64,000 nucleotides of DNA from Candidatus Nitrosocosmicus oleophilus (GCF_000802205.1 NZ_CP012850.1:310001-374000); one strand, 5' to 3'; shown: positions 50,066 to 59,768, numbered from the stretch's first letter. Numbers and translations: made by a program. Notes: generated by a model from the letters alone, not told the origin.

Positions 50066-52999
50066 ATGGCAGGAAGAGAGTTATTAAAATCAGAGAAGAG
50101 TCGTAGAACAACTAAATATCTTCTTATAATCGCAGTATTATGTTTAGCATTTAGCATTGCATTCATCCTTAGAGCATACCCAATCAAATATGGATTTTAT
50201 TTGAATGAATTTGATCCTTTTTTTGATTTTAGAGCTACAGAATATATAGTAAATAATGGATATGGACCATATCTTGAATGGCATGACTACAAGTCATGGT
50301 TTCCAGATGGTAGAGAAATTGCTGAAACATCGCAGTCTGGCTTACACCTAACTGCTGCCACGCTCTACAAAATTTTTGGTATGAACATGTCTTTGATGGA
50401 TTTTACAATATGGTTTCCAGTAGTCATAGGATCTGCATCCACCGTACTTATGTTCTTGGTAGTAAGAGCTATAACCGGAAGCACCATTCCGGGATTAATT
50501 TCATCACTTTTCTTTGCAGTGAGTCCTGCAATAATTCAAAGGGGAAACCTGGGTTGGTTTAAGTCAGAGCCACTAGGTCTTTTTTATGGATTAGGAGGCA
50601 CATATCTGTTCTTATCTGCCCTAAAGGATAAAAAATACAAATTTTTGATCCCCAAAGCAATTTTTGGAGGAATCTTAATTGGACTTGCAGTAACCTCCTG
50701 GGGTGGAGCTCAATATTTCGTAATCCCTATTGGTATCTTTATAATAGTCCTTGGGTTTGTTTCCAAAGATCTCAAAAATAATTTAATAGTGGCAGTTCTT
50801 TTTACGGCTTCAGTTATCTTAGTTGCAGGTGCTTTTCCGAGGCCAGGCATGTCATTCGTTCTTGGATTACCAGGTTTATTGTTAATTACTAGCTCGCTAT
50901 TCCTATTAGTCACTACCGTAGTAAGGTTAAAAAGTTCTGAGAGAAGGGCGACTTTAAAAACTGCAATAATTCTAGGAATTTTTGTAATAATAGGAATGTC
51001 TATAGTGGTTGGAGGCTTTTACAAAGTACCTTCCTTTAGATATCTCAATGCAATAAACCCATTCCTTTCGTCAGAGAACAAACTAGTAGAATCTGTTGCA
51101 GAACATTTCACACCTACGATAGTAGACTATTTTAGACAGTTTTCAATTCTGATCATTTTTGCGGGTCTAGGAATTTGGCTATCATTTAAGAATAAAAATA
51201 ATACCAATATGATTTTTGCATTGATAATAGGGCTTACGGGAATTTATATTAGTGCAACATTTGCAAGGCTTTTGGTATTTGCATCTATTAGCATAATCAT
51301 ATTATCAAGTATAGGAATTTATCAGTCAATTAGAGCCATAACGTCGATCAGGACAGAAGCGGAGCAAACACTAACAACTTCAAATAAGAGCGGAGCAAAA
51401 GCGCAAAAGAACATGAAACTCAAAAAACAATTTTTACCATATGCAGGATTCGCGGCCATTTTGATAGTAATGTTATCTATTCCCATGGTTTACGATAGTA
51501 ACACAAATTGGATAACTTCTGCAGATGTTCCTACATCCATTGCTAATGGAGGTACTAATTATCGATTAACAACTGACGACTGGATTGAAACATTAGATTG
51601 GATGTCCAAGAATACACCAGTTGATTCAGTAGTAACAGCATGGTGGGATTACGGATATTGGATAACAACATTAGGAAATAGAACATCCATTGCAGATAAT
51701 GCAACAATTAATCAAACAAGAATAGAAACAATAGCAAAAATGTTCATTAGTCCTGAAGAAAAGGGATGGAAAATTGCTAATGATTTGAAATCAGACTATA
51801 TTTTGATATATGTGGTTGGACAAAAATTGCCTTCTTTGGATCCTGCCAATCCAAGTCCTCTATATGTATTAGGAAGTGGTGGAGATGAAAGTAAAAAGCA
51901 TTGGTTTATTCGAATAGGTGGATTTAATGAATCAGAATATGTTGAATCTAATGGAGATACACCAAAACAAAAGTACTGGGATTCGCTTTTGGGGAAAATG
52001 ATGCCGTTTCAAACTATTGGATTCTACAATCCAAGTACTGGAACATTATCACCAACATACCAGCCTAATGCGATACCCTTTTACATTAAGGACATAAAGT
52101 ATCCAAAAGGTAACACTTCAGAACCACTATCACTGGTATATGCTTCAAAGAGTTTCGAAAGTGATGATCCAGGATTATTTTTTGGAGTGCTGGTGTACAA
52201 AGTGAATCACGATTTCAAAGCAACCAATGCAAATGGCACATCCCCCTCCAATATAACTACCCTAGCTAGCAGTCTGGCAAATGGCACATCCCCCTCCAAT
52301 ATAACTACCCTAGCTAGCAGTCTGGCAAATGGCACATCCCCCTCCAATATAACTACCCTAGCTAGCAGTCTGGCAAATGGCACATCCCCCTCCAATATAA
52401 CTACCCTAGCTAGCAGTCTGGCAAATGGCACCTCAAATTTGATTTTAGAATCTAATGTTTTAAATAATATCAACAATACATCATCAAACAATAGTATGAC
52501 TACTACCACAAATAACACAGCAACTATTGAAACTACTCAAGGTCCAATAAAAATTGAATTTTATCCTGATGTAGCACCAAATCACGTCAAGAACTTCCAA
52601 GATCTGGCTAGCAAAGGATTTTACGATGGAGTAGTATTTCACAGGATAGTACCTGGTTTCGTTATTCAGGCTGGAGATCCAAATACAAAAAATGGCAACA
52701 GTAGCAATGATACATGGGGCACTGGAGGTCCAGGGTACACAATAAATCAAGAGTTCAACAACATACCTCATGAAAGAGGAATATTATCAATGGCTCGAAC
52801 AAATGATCCTAATAGTGCTGGTTCACAGTTCTTTATTGTATTAAATGATTCAAAATTTTTGGATAATCAATATACAGTATTTGGAAAAGTAACAGAAGGG
52901 TTAGAAATTGTTGACAAAATTGCAAATTCAACTACTAATGCAATGGATCAACCAGAAGATCCCAATTCAGCTCGAATCAATAAGATCGTCCTTCAATAG
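50066..52999 (+). CDS. aglB: Oligosaccharyltransferase AglB/STT3 fused to an extracytoplasmic cyclophilin
   Basis: 977 residues. Residues ~17-475 hold the multi-span membrane part, with the first exterior-loop metal motif NEFDPFFDFRATEY and the later SSEN-type loop. The catalytic WWDYGYW starts at residue 526, followed by the DK/MI-like stretch TIAKMFISPEEKGW. Up to ~residue 715 it is a normal AglB. Then a linker has four exact ANGTSPSNITTLASSL units and an Asn/Thr stretch. Residues ~818-977 are a complete cyclophilin: PIKIEFYPDVAPNHVKNF, FHRIVPGFVIQAGDP, GILSMARTNDPNSAGSQFFI, YTVFGKVTEGLEIV. The frame is continuous, so one chain combines N-glycosylation and prolyl isomerisation outside the membrane. 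The linker offers nine sequons. Confidence 0.92.
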   Translation: MAGRELLKSEKSRRTTKYLLIIAVLCLAFSIAFILRAYPIKYGFYLNEFDPFFDFRATEYIVNNGYGPYLEWHDYKSWFPDGREIAETSQSGLHLTAATLYKIFGMNMSLMDFTIWFPVVIGSASTVLMFLVVRAITGSTIPGLISSLFFAVSPAIIQRGNLGWFKSEPLGLFYGLGGTYLFLSALKDKKYKFLIPKAIFGGILIGLAVTSWGGAQYFVIPIGIFIIVLGFVSKDLKNNLIVAVLFTASVILVAGAFPRPGMSFVLGLPGLLLITSSLFLLVTTVVRLKSSERRATLKTAIILGIFVIIGMSIVVGGFYKVPSFRYLNAINPFLSSENKLVESVAEHFTPTIVDYFRQFSILIIFAGLGIWLSFKNKNNTNMIFALIIGLTGIYISATFARLLVFASISIIILSSIGIYQSIRAITSIRTEAEQTLTTSNKSGAKAQKNMKLKKQFLPYAGFAAILIVMLSIPMVYDSNTNWITSADVPTSIANGGTNYRLTTDDWIETLDWMSKNTPVDSVVTAWWDYGYWITTLGNRTSIADNATINQTRIETIAKMFISPEEKGWKIANDLKSDYILIYVVGQKLPSLDPANPSPLYVLGSGGDESKKHWFIRIGGFNESEYVESNGDTPKQKYWDSLLGKMMPFQTIGFYNPSTGTLSPTYQPNAIPFYIKDIKYPKGNTSEPLSLVYASKSFESDDPGLFFGVLVYKVNHDFKATNANGTSPSNITTLASSLANGTSPSNITTLASSLANGTSPSNITTLASSLANGTSPSNITTLASSLANGTSNLILESNVLNNINNTSSNNSMTTTTNNTATIETTQGPIKIEFYPDVAPNHVKNFQDLASKGFYDGVVFHRIVPGFVIQAGDPNTKNGNSSNDTWGTGGPGYTINQEFNNIPHERGILSMARTNDPNSAGSQFFIVLNDSKFLDNQYTVFGKVTEGLEIVDKIANSTTNAMDQPEDPNSARINKIVLQ
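52229..52420. repeat. 48-bp tandem repeat, 4 copies
   Basis: Identical units beginning gcaaatggcacatccccctc, encoding ANGTSPSNITTLASSL, with a fifth partial unit. Each unit carries two NxT sequons and lies between the AglB and cyclophilin domains. Confidence 0.9.
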
Positions 53000-53035
53000 A
53001 CCAACCTCCAACCTCCATCTAAGAAGAACATTTTT

Positions 53036-54016
53036 TTATTTTGATATCAATCCGTGGTAAATGAAGGGTAACACGGTGCTTACATCTGCATGAATTGTAA
53101 TTTGCTTAGCTTGTGCAGTAACCTTTCCCCAAGATATAGCCTCGGCAACTGGAGCTCCGCTTAGACTTCCATCCCATTCAGATGCTGTTGTAATATATAC
53201 CGCATAGTCCAGTCCACCTCTATATTGATTCCACCAAAGAGTATGATGTTTTGAAAGTCCTCCTCCCAACATGAAAGCTCCAGTCTTTTTTGCATCAAAA
53301 ATTATCTCAGATAACTTTGTCTGATCTTTTAGTATATCAATTTTGAAATCTTTATGAGATTGATTAAATAACCAAATCTGGTTACCCACCGCTCCATCAA
53401 CAATTCCAGGAACAAATACAGGAATATTGTTCTTAAAAGCCCAGTATAAGAAGGAAGATTCGTTTAAGTGACTTCCAATATATCTAATTATTTCAGATGG
53501 GGCCAATTCCCGCGAAGATTTTGAACTATCGTACAGTTTTTGCAAAAAAGATTGAACTTTATTTTCAATAAGAGGTCCATAATTCTTGTTTGGTATCAAT
53601 ATGTTGCCTAATCTATGAATATCTTTCTTTAGTAGAAATTGATCATCTAATCTAAAATCACCTTCATAATATGAGGAAAAAGATTTAGCAATATCGTGAT
53701 CTAATGCACCACATGTTGTGATAATACAATCAAACATCTTATTCTTTATCATATCGCGTACGATACCTCGGTTCCCCGTAGAAATAAGGGCACCGACAAA
53801 TGATATGAACTTCGTACAGTTTTTTTCATTTAGCATATTTTTGAGTATTTCAACGCCATTAGCCAAGTGCCTTCCCTCAAATCCACCGGAATCAGCCATA
53901 TTTTTTAAAATCTGGTTTATCGATGTTCTTTGGTTTATAGAATAATCCCGTACATCTTTGAATAAATAATTCGGACTATCTCTAACATCAACATTCTTTT
54001 TTTTGATTTGTCTCAA
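53036..54016 (-). CDS. dys: Deoxyhypusine synthase
   Basis: 326 residues. Conserved blocks: FISFVGALISTGNRGIVRDM, ITTCGALDHDIAKS, PVFVPGIVDGAVGNQIWLF, GAFMLGGGLSKHH and the catalytic-Lys motif EAISWGKVTAQAKQITIHAD. It modifies a Lys of aIF5A with a polyamine-derived aminobutyl group. Full length for the family. Its gene is divergent from a paralogue (54127) across a 110-bp shared promoter region. Confidence 0.9.
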   Translation of the reverse strand: MRQIKKKNVDVRDSPNYLFKDVRDYSINQRTSINQILKNMADSGGFEGRHLANGVEILKNMLNEKNCTKFISFVGALISTGNRGIVRDMIKNKMFDCIITTCGALDHDIAKSFSSYYEGDFRLDDQFLLKKDIHRLGNILIPNKNYGPLIENKVQSFLQKLYDSSKSSRELAPSEIIRYIGSHLNESSFLYWAFKNNIPVFVPGIVDGAVGNQIWLFNQSHKDFKIDILKDQTKLSEIIFDAKKTGAFMLGGGLSKHHTLWWNQYRGGLDYAVYITTASEWDGSLSGAPVAEAISWGKVTAQAKQITIHADVSTVLPFIYHGLISK

Positions 54017-54126
54017 TAAAATGATGTAAATATTTTCACATTAATAAATTACTTTAAATTATATGCTTTACTTGATGTTGTTTAGTTAGATTACAATTAT
54101 AATAAGTTCGATCTAGATCAAAGGGA

Positions 54127-55212
54127 TTGAGCTATAACCGACATAGTTTTTCAGGGAAAAAAATTGACCCCCCGGAAATCTTTGCTAATATGAATATATC
54201 AGAATTGATAGATTTATTCAGAAATACAGGATACAATGCAAGGAGACTAGCAGAGGCTGCAGACATAATGAAAAGAATGGTAGAATCTGATGCGACAATT
54301 TGCTTGACTATAGCGGGAGCATTAACTCCAATAGGATTTGGGAAGATTATATCAAGTATGATAGATAACGGTTTTGTAGATTGGATTGTTACAACAGGTG
54401 CAAATGCCTATCATGATTTACACTTTGCATATGACTTACCCGTTAGGCAAGGCCATTTTGATGTGGATGATGATATATTATATTCGAAACAAATCGTAAG
54501 AATTTATGATGTATATATAAAAGAATATGGTACCCTTCAATCCCAGGATACAATAATTCAAAAAAATATTCAAAATATATACCAAAACCATATCGACCTG
54601 ACAAATAGCTCAACTGCTGATCTATCTTATTTGATAGGAAAAGAAGCTGCTGAAAAATCCAAGGCGCCTGACAAATCATTTATGGTCTCAGCATACAAAT
54701 CTAATGTCCCTATTTATATGCCAGCACTCAGCGATTCTTCAATCGGATTGAACATGCTACCTTCAATGCTGGATGGAAAGAAAGCAATCAATCCTATAAA
54801 AGATATCGCAGAATCAACAGCAATCTTATGGAAAAGTAATGTATCAGGTGGATTAGAGTTGGGTGGAGGAGTGCCTAAGAACTTTTTTCAGCAGACCGGT
54901 CCAGCCCTGTACCAAATTTTAAAAATCAAGGAAGGAGGACATGATTTCATAATCCAGCTCACTGATGCGAGACCCGATACTGGGGGTCTATCAGGAGCGA
55001 CATTGCAAGAGGGTAAAAGTTGGGGGAAGATTAAAACTTCGCACAAAGGAAATGTAATAGTTTATGGCGATACATCGGTCTATTTTCCAATTCTTTGTTC
55101 TTATCTGTTGAGTGAATGTAAACCAAGGAGTAAAAAACAAATTTACAAGAAGAAGGATTCCTGGGTTGAAGAAATGAAAACACAATATATGAAAAAAAAT
55201 AAAACCAAATAG
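54127..55212 (+). CDS. Deoxyhypusine synthase-like paralogue
   Basis: 361 residues from TTG. Same fold blocks with changes: ICLTIAGALTPIGFGKIISS, VTTGANAYHDLHFAYDLPVR, VPIYMPALSDSSIGLNMLP, SGGLELGGGVPKNFFQQTGP and GKSWGKIKTSHKGNVIVYGD. The catalytic Lys position is kept. The insertion near residues 115-185 and the swap GALDHD to GANAYHD suggest another substrate or polyamine, as in deoxyhypusine synthase-like/homospermidine synthase-type branches. The C-terminus is a basic helix (KKQIYKKKDSWVEEMKTQYM). Followed closely by pyrI. Confidence 0.85.
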   Translation: MSYNRHSFSGKKIDPPEIFANMNISELIDLFRNTGYNARRLAEAADIMKRMVESDATICLTIAGALTPIGFGKIISSMIDNGFVDWIVTTGANAYHDLHFAYDLPVRQGHFDVDDDILYSKQIVRIYDVYIKEYGTLQSQDTIIQKNIQNIYQNHIDLTNSSTADLSYLIGKEAAEKSKAPDKSFMVSAYKSNVPIYMPALSDSSIGLNMLPSMLDGKKAINPIKDIAESTAILWKSNVSGGLELGGGVPKNFFQQTGPALYQILKIKEGGHDFIIQLTDARPDTGGLSGATLQEGKSWGKIKTSHKGNVIVYGDTSVYFPILCSYLLSECKPRSKKQIYKKKDSWVEEMKTQYMKKNKTK

Positions 55213-55275
55213 CAGGATGAATAAATAATAGTAATATAGAAAAAACAGAAAATAGACTAATGTATCTGTATACGT

Positions 55276-55737
55276 ATGTCAGAATTCAATCAACTTTTGG
55301 TAAGAAGAATAAGAAACGGTACCGTCATTGATCATATAGAATCTCCGAGAGCGCTGCTTGTTCTTAACATATTAAATATTACAGGTCAAGAGGGGAATGT
55401 AATAACAGTAGCTTTAAACGTACCAAGTGTTAAACAGAAAAAAAAAGATATCATAAAAGTAGAAAACAAGTTTTTGGAAAAGAAAGAAACTGACAAGCTA
55501 GCATTAATTGCTCCTAATGCAACCATCAATATAATTAAAGATTACAAGTTAACCGAAAAGAGAAGAATTCAGCTTCCTGATAAGATAATAGGTTTTTTTA
55601 AATGTCCTAATTTAAGATGCATTACAAACACCGAAGAAGGATTGAGTTCGAAAATCGAAATAATTGACAAAAAAAATATACTATTGAAATGTCAATATTG
55701 TGCACGATCCATAACCACTAATGAATTAATTAAATAG
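55276..55737 (+). CDS. pyrI: Aspartate carbamoyltransferase regulatory subunit
   Basis: 153 residues. LLVRRIRNGTVIDHIESPRA and LVLNILNI form the allosteric nucleotide-binding half; the zinc domain is FFKCPNLRC ... LKCQYCARSI (CxxxxC, CxxC). It allosterically regulates pyrimidine synthesis with PyrB. No pyrB gene is adjacent in either direction in this window, which is unusual because they are normally side by side. Confidence 0.9.
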   Translation: MSEFNQLLVRRIRNGTVIDHIESPRALLVLNILNITGQEGNVITVALNVPSVKQKKKDIIKVENKFLEKKETDKLALIAPNATINIIKDYKLTEKRRIQLPDKIIGFFKCPNLRCITNTEEGLSSKIEIIDKKNILLKCQYCARSITTNELIK

Positions 55738-55930
55738 AACATAAACATCAAGAAGAAGACTATGAATTGAAAAGAGAGAGATGATGTCTTTTGGTTTTTT
55801 TCCAAAATGATCTGAAAAAAGGTTGAACGTCCTATGATACGATCGCTAATTCATTCATATGCAGATGAAAAGTGTTATTCGTAACTAAATGTGTGATACT
55901 TTATGATCAAAATATGCTTGCCAACCTGTG

Positions 55931-56500
55931 TCACTCCCCTCTGCAAACTTCACAGGTGTAAGAACCATCTGCATAAAGTAGAAAATCAGACCATTCACCA
56001 CATTCATCGCAATATCCAGAAATATTTCGTGGAGAACGTCCAATCTCGCCTCTTATAAGTAGCGATTTTTCAGAAACCACATCAAATAATTCCGGTGTAA
56101 CGGCAAGAACATCAGACACCGAAATAATTCCGACTAAATTGCCTTTATGGGTCACTCCCAAACGCTTGATTCCATGTTGTCGTAAAAGTCTGGCAGCGGA
56201 TGTAATACTTTCCTCTCCAGTGATGGTAATTAACTGGTTCATTATATCCGAAGCTTTGATATCAGAAGGGATTGAACCGGCAGCTATTGCTTTGGAAACA
56301 ATATCCCAGTCAGTAATTATTCCAAGCGGTTTATCGTTATTTAAAATAACAATGCTTCCAATTTTTGCATTAGTCATAAGTTTTGAAATCGTGACAAGGT
56401 CATCGTTTGGTCCTGCATGAACTATAGGGCTATTCATGACATCACTAACTAATACACGAGTGGTCATGGCAGTAGTTTCATCTCTAATATCTTTAGACAC
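55931..56500 (-). CDS. CBS-pair protein with C-terminal zinc ribbon
   Basis: 189 residues. Two CBS domains: SDVMNSPIVHAGPNDDLVTI ... GIITDWDIVSKAI and ASDIMNQLITITGEESITSA ... GIISVSDVL. A treble-clef style ribbon ends the chain (SGYCDECGEWSDFLLYADGS, YTCEVC). CBS pairs sense adenine nucleotides; the zinc ribbon may contact a protein or nucleic-acid partner. Such stand-alone regulators are numerous in Thaumarchaeota. Target unknown. Confidence 0.85.
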   Translation of the reverse strand: MSKDIRDETTAMTTRVLVSDVMNSPIVHAGPNDDLVTISKLMTNAKIGSIVILNNDKPLGIITDWDIVSKAIAAGSIPSDIKASDIMNQLITITGEESITSAARLLRQHGIKRLGVTHKGNLVGIISVSDVLAVTPELFDVVSEKSLLIRGEIGRSPRNISGYCDECGEWSDFLLYADGSYTCEVCRGE

Positions 56501-56576
56501 ATCAAATCTTCAGAGTTTGAATTTAATTACTTTTCTATTCGTATTTTGATTCGTACCCATCAATGTTTGAATTTAA

Positions 56577-58583
56577 TTACTTTGGTAAGAAATTATTGAA
56601 ATCATATTTTAACTCGCCTTTTTCAATAGGCAATAGTTTGAATTGACCTACAGGCAAGATTCTTACTATTTCATCTATTGACAAATGCTTTAGATGGTTT
56701 ATCAAGCGTTCAGGATATTCATTTTTTATAGAGTAATCTACAAAATCAGATTTTATCTTTTTTGAAGCCTTTACAACATCAAAGCCAGATGGCATCATAT
56801 TTCTTAAATATATAGATCTTTTCAAGATTGCAGAGAAAGGTCCAACAATAAATAATGGTCGGTCTTCAATAAAAGACAAACCAATTGCAAGCTTTATTTC
56901 CAAATTTTTTACAAAATTTCTCTTGCCTTCAATTATAAATGCCCCTTTTGGAAGATACTGACCTGTAGGTGCGCCTTTTTTTACCTGAGTAGGATAGACC
57001 CAATACGCATCAGCAGAAGAAAGATTATCCTTCCAGGACCTACTAAAAGATACAGTAGCCTGAGCAGTTTCAATGATACTTTGTGACAGATCCGCGCTGG
57101 TCTTGTTATTAGCGTTCTTTAATATAAAGAATGGAGAACCATTAACCTCTGCATGAAAAACATAGTCATTTTCTGTAAGATGTCTTCTTATAAGTACTGA
57201 ATTTGACGATGAATCCCTGCCGCCTATAGTCAACACATCGTCAGTTGTAAGAAACCATCGATATTTTTCATACCATTCCTTATTAGTCAAAATCTTAATT
57301 TCTGATAATGGTTTTTTGTTTTTCTGTTTTTGAATTTTGTCCATTTGTTCAAGCAATTTTGAATGGGAATTCTCTATGGTAATCAATCCTCTTTCCATGT
57401 CCTTTGCGACATTAAATAGCAAGGAAGAAATTTTTGGGATGTTAGAATTCCCTATATCTATAGCTATTTTTTCATCTACAATCTCTAGATAATCTTTCCC
57501 TTTTATGCTCAAAATTTTAGCATCAGAAGCATGAAGTAATTTTGCAATCGAGTGTTTTCCTGGATTCAACACCCCGTCAGTCTCTTGCATAAGTAGATTG
57601 GCAAATTCTCTGAGCTTGTTTGATTTTGCAATAACTAAGTCTTTAGCTTTTTTCTGTTCATTCAAATCATGTTCTAATGATTCGATCTGTTTTTCTAATT
57701 CGGAGTTTCTCGATGAACTGGTATGTAAAACAGAATAGTTTAAGAATTCATCAATTGCATCAGTGTACAAGCTATATTTTCTAATATGATCAAGCGGAAC
57801 ATCGGATGGAGTTATCGGGCTTACGTCTGCAGGATTATTCTCATCATCTAAAATAATGCATGGGTCATGTCCAATACCGGTTGAAATATTTCTTATTAAT
57901 GAGGTCAATTCTTCGAACAAGTTCTTTAGTTCAACTGAAGTCAGGTCTCTAACTTTCTTATTTGAGACTTTACTACTTTGAACTGCCAATTCGATAAATT
58001 TCTTTGAAATTGATAACGTTCGTCCTAACCATCTTTTTATATCAATATTGCCCTGATCGCTATTCTTGATTAAAGATAAAAAATCGTCATAATCTAAGGA
58101 TAGAGGATCAGCTCCTCTAGAAGGAGGAGGAAAGTATTTCAACCCAGGTTTCAACACCCTATGTCGAACATTAATCGGATTTAGAATATTCAAAATCTTG
58201 TGAGAGTCATTACAAATTATTATGTTGCCATGACCAAACAATTCGACAATTAAATAATATTTCAATCCTTGAATAGATTGAAAAACAAATTGAACTATTC
58301 GTTCTCCAGATACAACAGAAATATCGATCAGTTTTGACCGTTCAAGATCAGTCTTAATTTTTTTTAAAGAGTCATTATCTTCAATAATAGAATATTTATA
58401 CTTGGTAATACAGATTCCAAAGGAGGAAACTAGAAGTGAAACATCATTTTTTTGTGAATGGTGAAATTTTAGGATCAGAGTGTTTTTTGTTATAAGAGAA
58501 ATATTGCTTATATAATAAATATCATCAATAACTTCTTTGATGTTATTTACAATATATCTAAGTTCAATCTCTGAAATAGCCAT
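56577..58583 (-). CDS. rqcH: RqcH/NEMF (Rqc2, FbpA-like) ribosome quality control protein
   Basis: 668 residues. NFACT-N starts at MAISEIELRYIVNNIKEVID; LKPGLKYFPPPSRGADPLSL is the typical Y.PPP segment; a coiled coil runs ~295-330 (SELEKQIESLEHDLNEQKKA); NFACT-R (WYEKYRWFLTTDDVLTIGGR, DYVFHAEVNGSPFFIL) is near residues 445-510. In bacteria and archaea it binds the large subunit carrying a stalled peptide and recruits tRNA-Ala for tailing. The HADxxGSP-type motif appears as HAEVNGSP. Confidence 0.9.
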   Translation of the reverse strand: MAISEIELRYIVNNIKEVIDDIYYISNISLITKNTLILKFHHSQKNDVSLLVSSFGICITKYKYSIIEDNDSLKKIKTDLERSKLIDISVVSGERIVQFVFQSIQGLKYYLIVELFGHGNIIICNDSHKILNILNPINVRHRVLKPGLKYFPPPSRGADPLSLDYDDFLSLIKNSDQGNIDIKRWLGRTLSISKKFIELAVQSSKVSNKKVRDLTSVELKNLFEELTSLIRNISTGIGHDPCIILDDENNPADVSPITPSDVPLDHIRKYSLYTDAIDEFLNYSVLHTSSSRNSELEKQIESLEHDLNEQKKAKDLVIAKSNKLREFANLLMQETDGVLNPGKHSIAKLLHASDAKILSIKGKDYLEIVDEKIAIDIGNSNIPKISSLLFNVAKDMERGLITIENSHSKLLEQMDKIQKQKNKKPLSEIKILTNKEWYEKYRWFLTTDDVLTIGGRDSSSNSVLIRRHLTENDYVFHAEVNGSPFFILKNANNKTSADLSQSIIETAQATVSFSRSWKDNLSSADAYWVYPTQVKKGAPTGQYLPKGAFIIEGKRNFVKNLEIKLAIGLSFIEDRPLFIVGPFSAILKRSIYLRNMMPSGFDVVKASKKIKSDFVDYSIKNEYPERLINHLKHLSIDEIVRILPVGQFKLLPIEKGELKYDFNNFLPK

Positions 58584-58837
58584 CTAAATTTATCATGATC
58601 TTATTGAATATAATAAGATACAATATACAATATACCGCTATTCGGAATTTGAGATTAGCAGAACCAAATGAATTTGAATTCAGGAATAGATTATTAGAAT
58701 TGATAGTATTGTGAGGCTGTTTCAAACTCATGAATCGTTCGCAAGGAATGGGTCATCATGCGTGCAGACTTTGTCTTTTTCTGATCCAAGAAAGTAGGAA
58801 TTAAATGTGGCTGATTAAAAACTAATAGCGCATATCC

Positions 58838-59131
58838 TTGCAAATAGAAGATAAAATATATTATTTAAGAGTCGTTATGGCTGCAATCGCAGGATCCATT
58901 TTGGGTGCCATCGTAAAACCTAATTCTGATCAATCCAATACTATAGGATTAACAATATTAGTAGGCATTATTTTTTACTCCATATCTCATATAATTGCAA
59001 GTAGGATGGCTGGGGACCTTCCTAAAGAAAAAAAGAAAAAAATAATTACAATAGCAATTTTTGGTTTTATTTTCATGTTACTTACGTTTATGGTATTAAC
59101 ATATACGGTGTTAAACCAACACATCATATGA
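58838..59131 (+). CDS. Three-helix membrane protein, possibly EMC6-like
   Basis: 97 residues from TTG. Helices at ~11-30 (VVMAAIAGSILGAIV), ~36-56 (TIGLTILVGIIFYSISHIIA) and ~68-92 (IITIAIFGFIFMLLTFMVLT), with a Lys-rich loop (PKEKKKK) on the cytoplasmic side. Topology and the GxIxGAI and GIIFY motifs are reminiscent of archaeal EMC6-like proteins, but the match is weak. The neighbouring rqcH is divergent. Confidence 0.6.
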   Translation: MQIEDKIYYLRVVMAAIAGSILGAIVKPNSDQSNTIGLTILVGIIFYSISHIIASRMAGDLPKEKKKKIITIAIFGFIFMLLTFMVLTYTVLNQHII

Positions 59132-59135
59132 AACG

Positions 59136-59729
59136 ATGGAAATGAATTGGAATTATAAGACTCCTGGCATTCCTGATGAATTTTTTGACAGGATAGACAA
59201 CGTACCAATTACAAAAGAAGACATTCGATCGATAATAATTAGCAAACTACGACTAAAAGAAGGGTTTACGACATTAGATATTGGATGTGGTAGTGGCAGT
59301 ATAACTGCGGAGTTGATTCTTCAAACAAAAGGTAAAGTTTATGCTATTGATATGGACAAGGCTGCGATAGACCTTACGGAGAAAAATTTATCAAAATTTG
59401 GAATCTTAAATGATGCCATGATAATACATGGATTGGCTCAGGATGTATTACCAAAGTTGCCGAATGTTGACGCAATTGTAATAGGTGGAACTACTGGAGA
59501 AACCGAACAGATAATAAAATTAGCCATTTCCAAGTTAAATCAAGGGGGGAGATTAGTGGTCACATCCATCTTGATAGAAACTATATACAATGCACTTAGG
59601 GCCATGCAAGATTCAGAATTGCAAGAGATAGATATAACCCAGGTGACTATTGCAAAGGCAAAAAAGACCAGCTCAGGGACTATGATGATTTCAAGAAATC
59701 CGGTAATAATTTTCTCCGGTACAAAGTGA
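59136..59729 (+). CDS. cbiT: Cobalt-precorrin-6B C15-methyltransferase (decarboxylating)
   Basis: 197 residues. GIPDEFFDRIDNVPITKEDI is the typical CbiT N-terminus. SAM-binding motif I is LDIGCGSGSITAEL, then VYAIDMDKAAIDLTEKNL and DAIVIGGTTG. Acts late in the anaerobic corrin ring pathway. First gene of the cbiT-cbiL-cbiF run; ammonia-oxidising archaea make cobalamin. Confidence 0.92.
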   Translation: MEMNWNYKTPGIPDEFFDRIDNVPITKEDIRSIIISKLRLKEGFTTLDIGCGSGSITAELILQTKGKVYAIDMDKAAIDLTEKNLSKFGILNDAMIIHGLAQDVLPKLPNVDAIVIGGTTGETEQIIKLAISKLNQGGRLVVTSILIETIYNALRAMQDSELQEIDITQVTIAKAKKTSSGTMMISRNPVIIFSGTK

Positions 59730-59768
59730 AATACAAAAACTTTAATTAATATTTTCTAAAAATCCATT

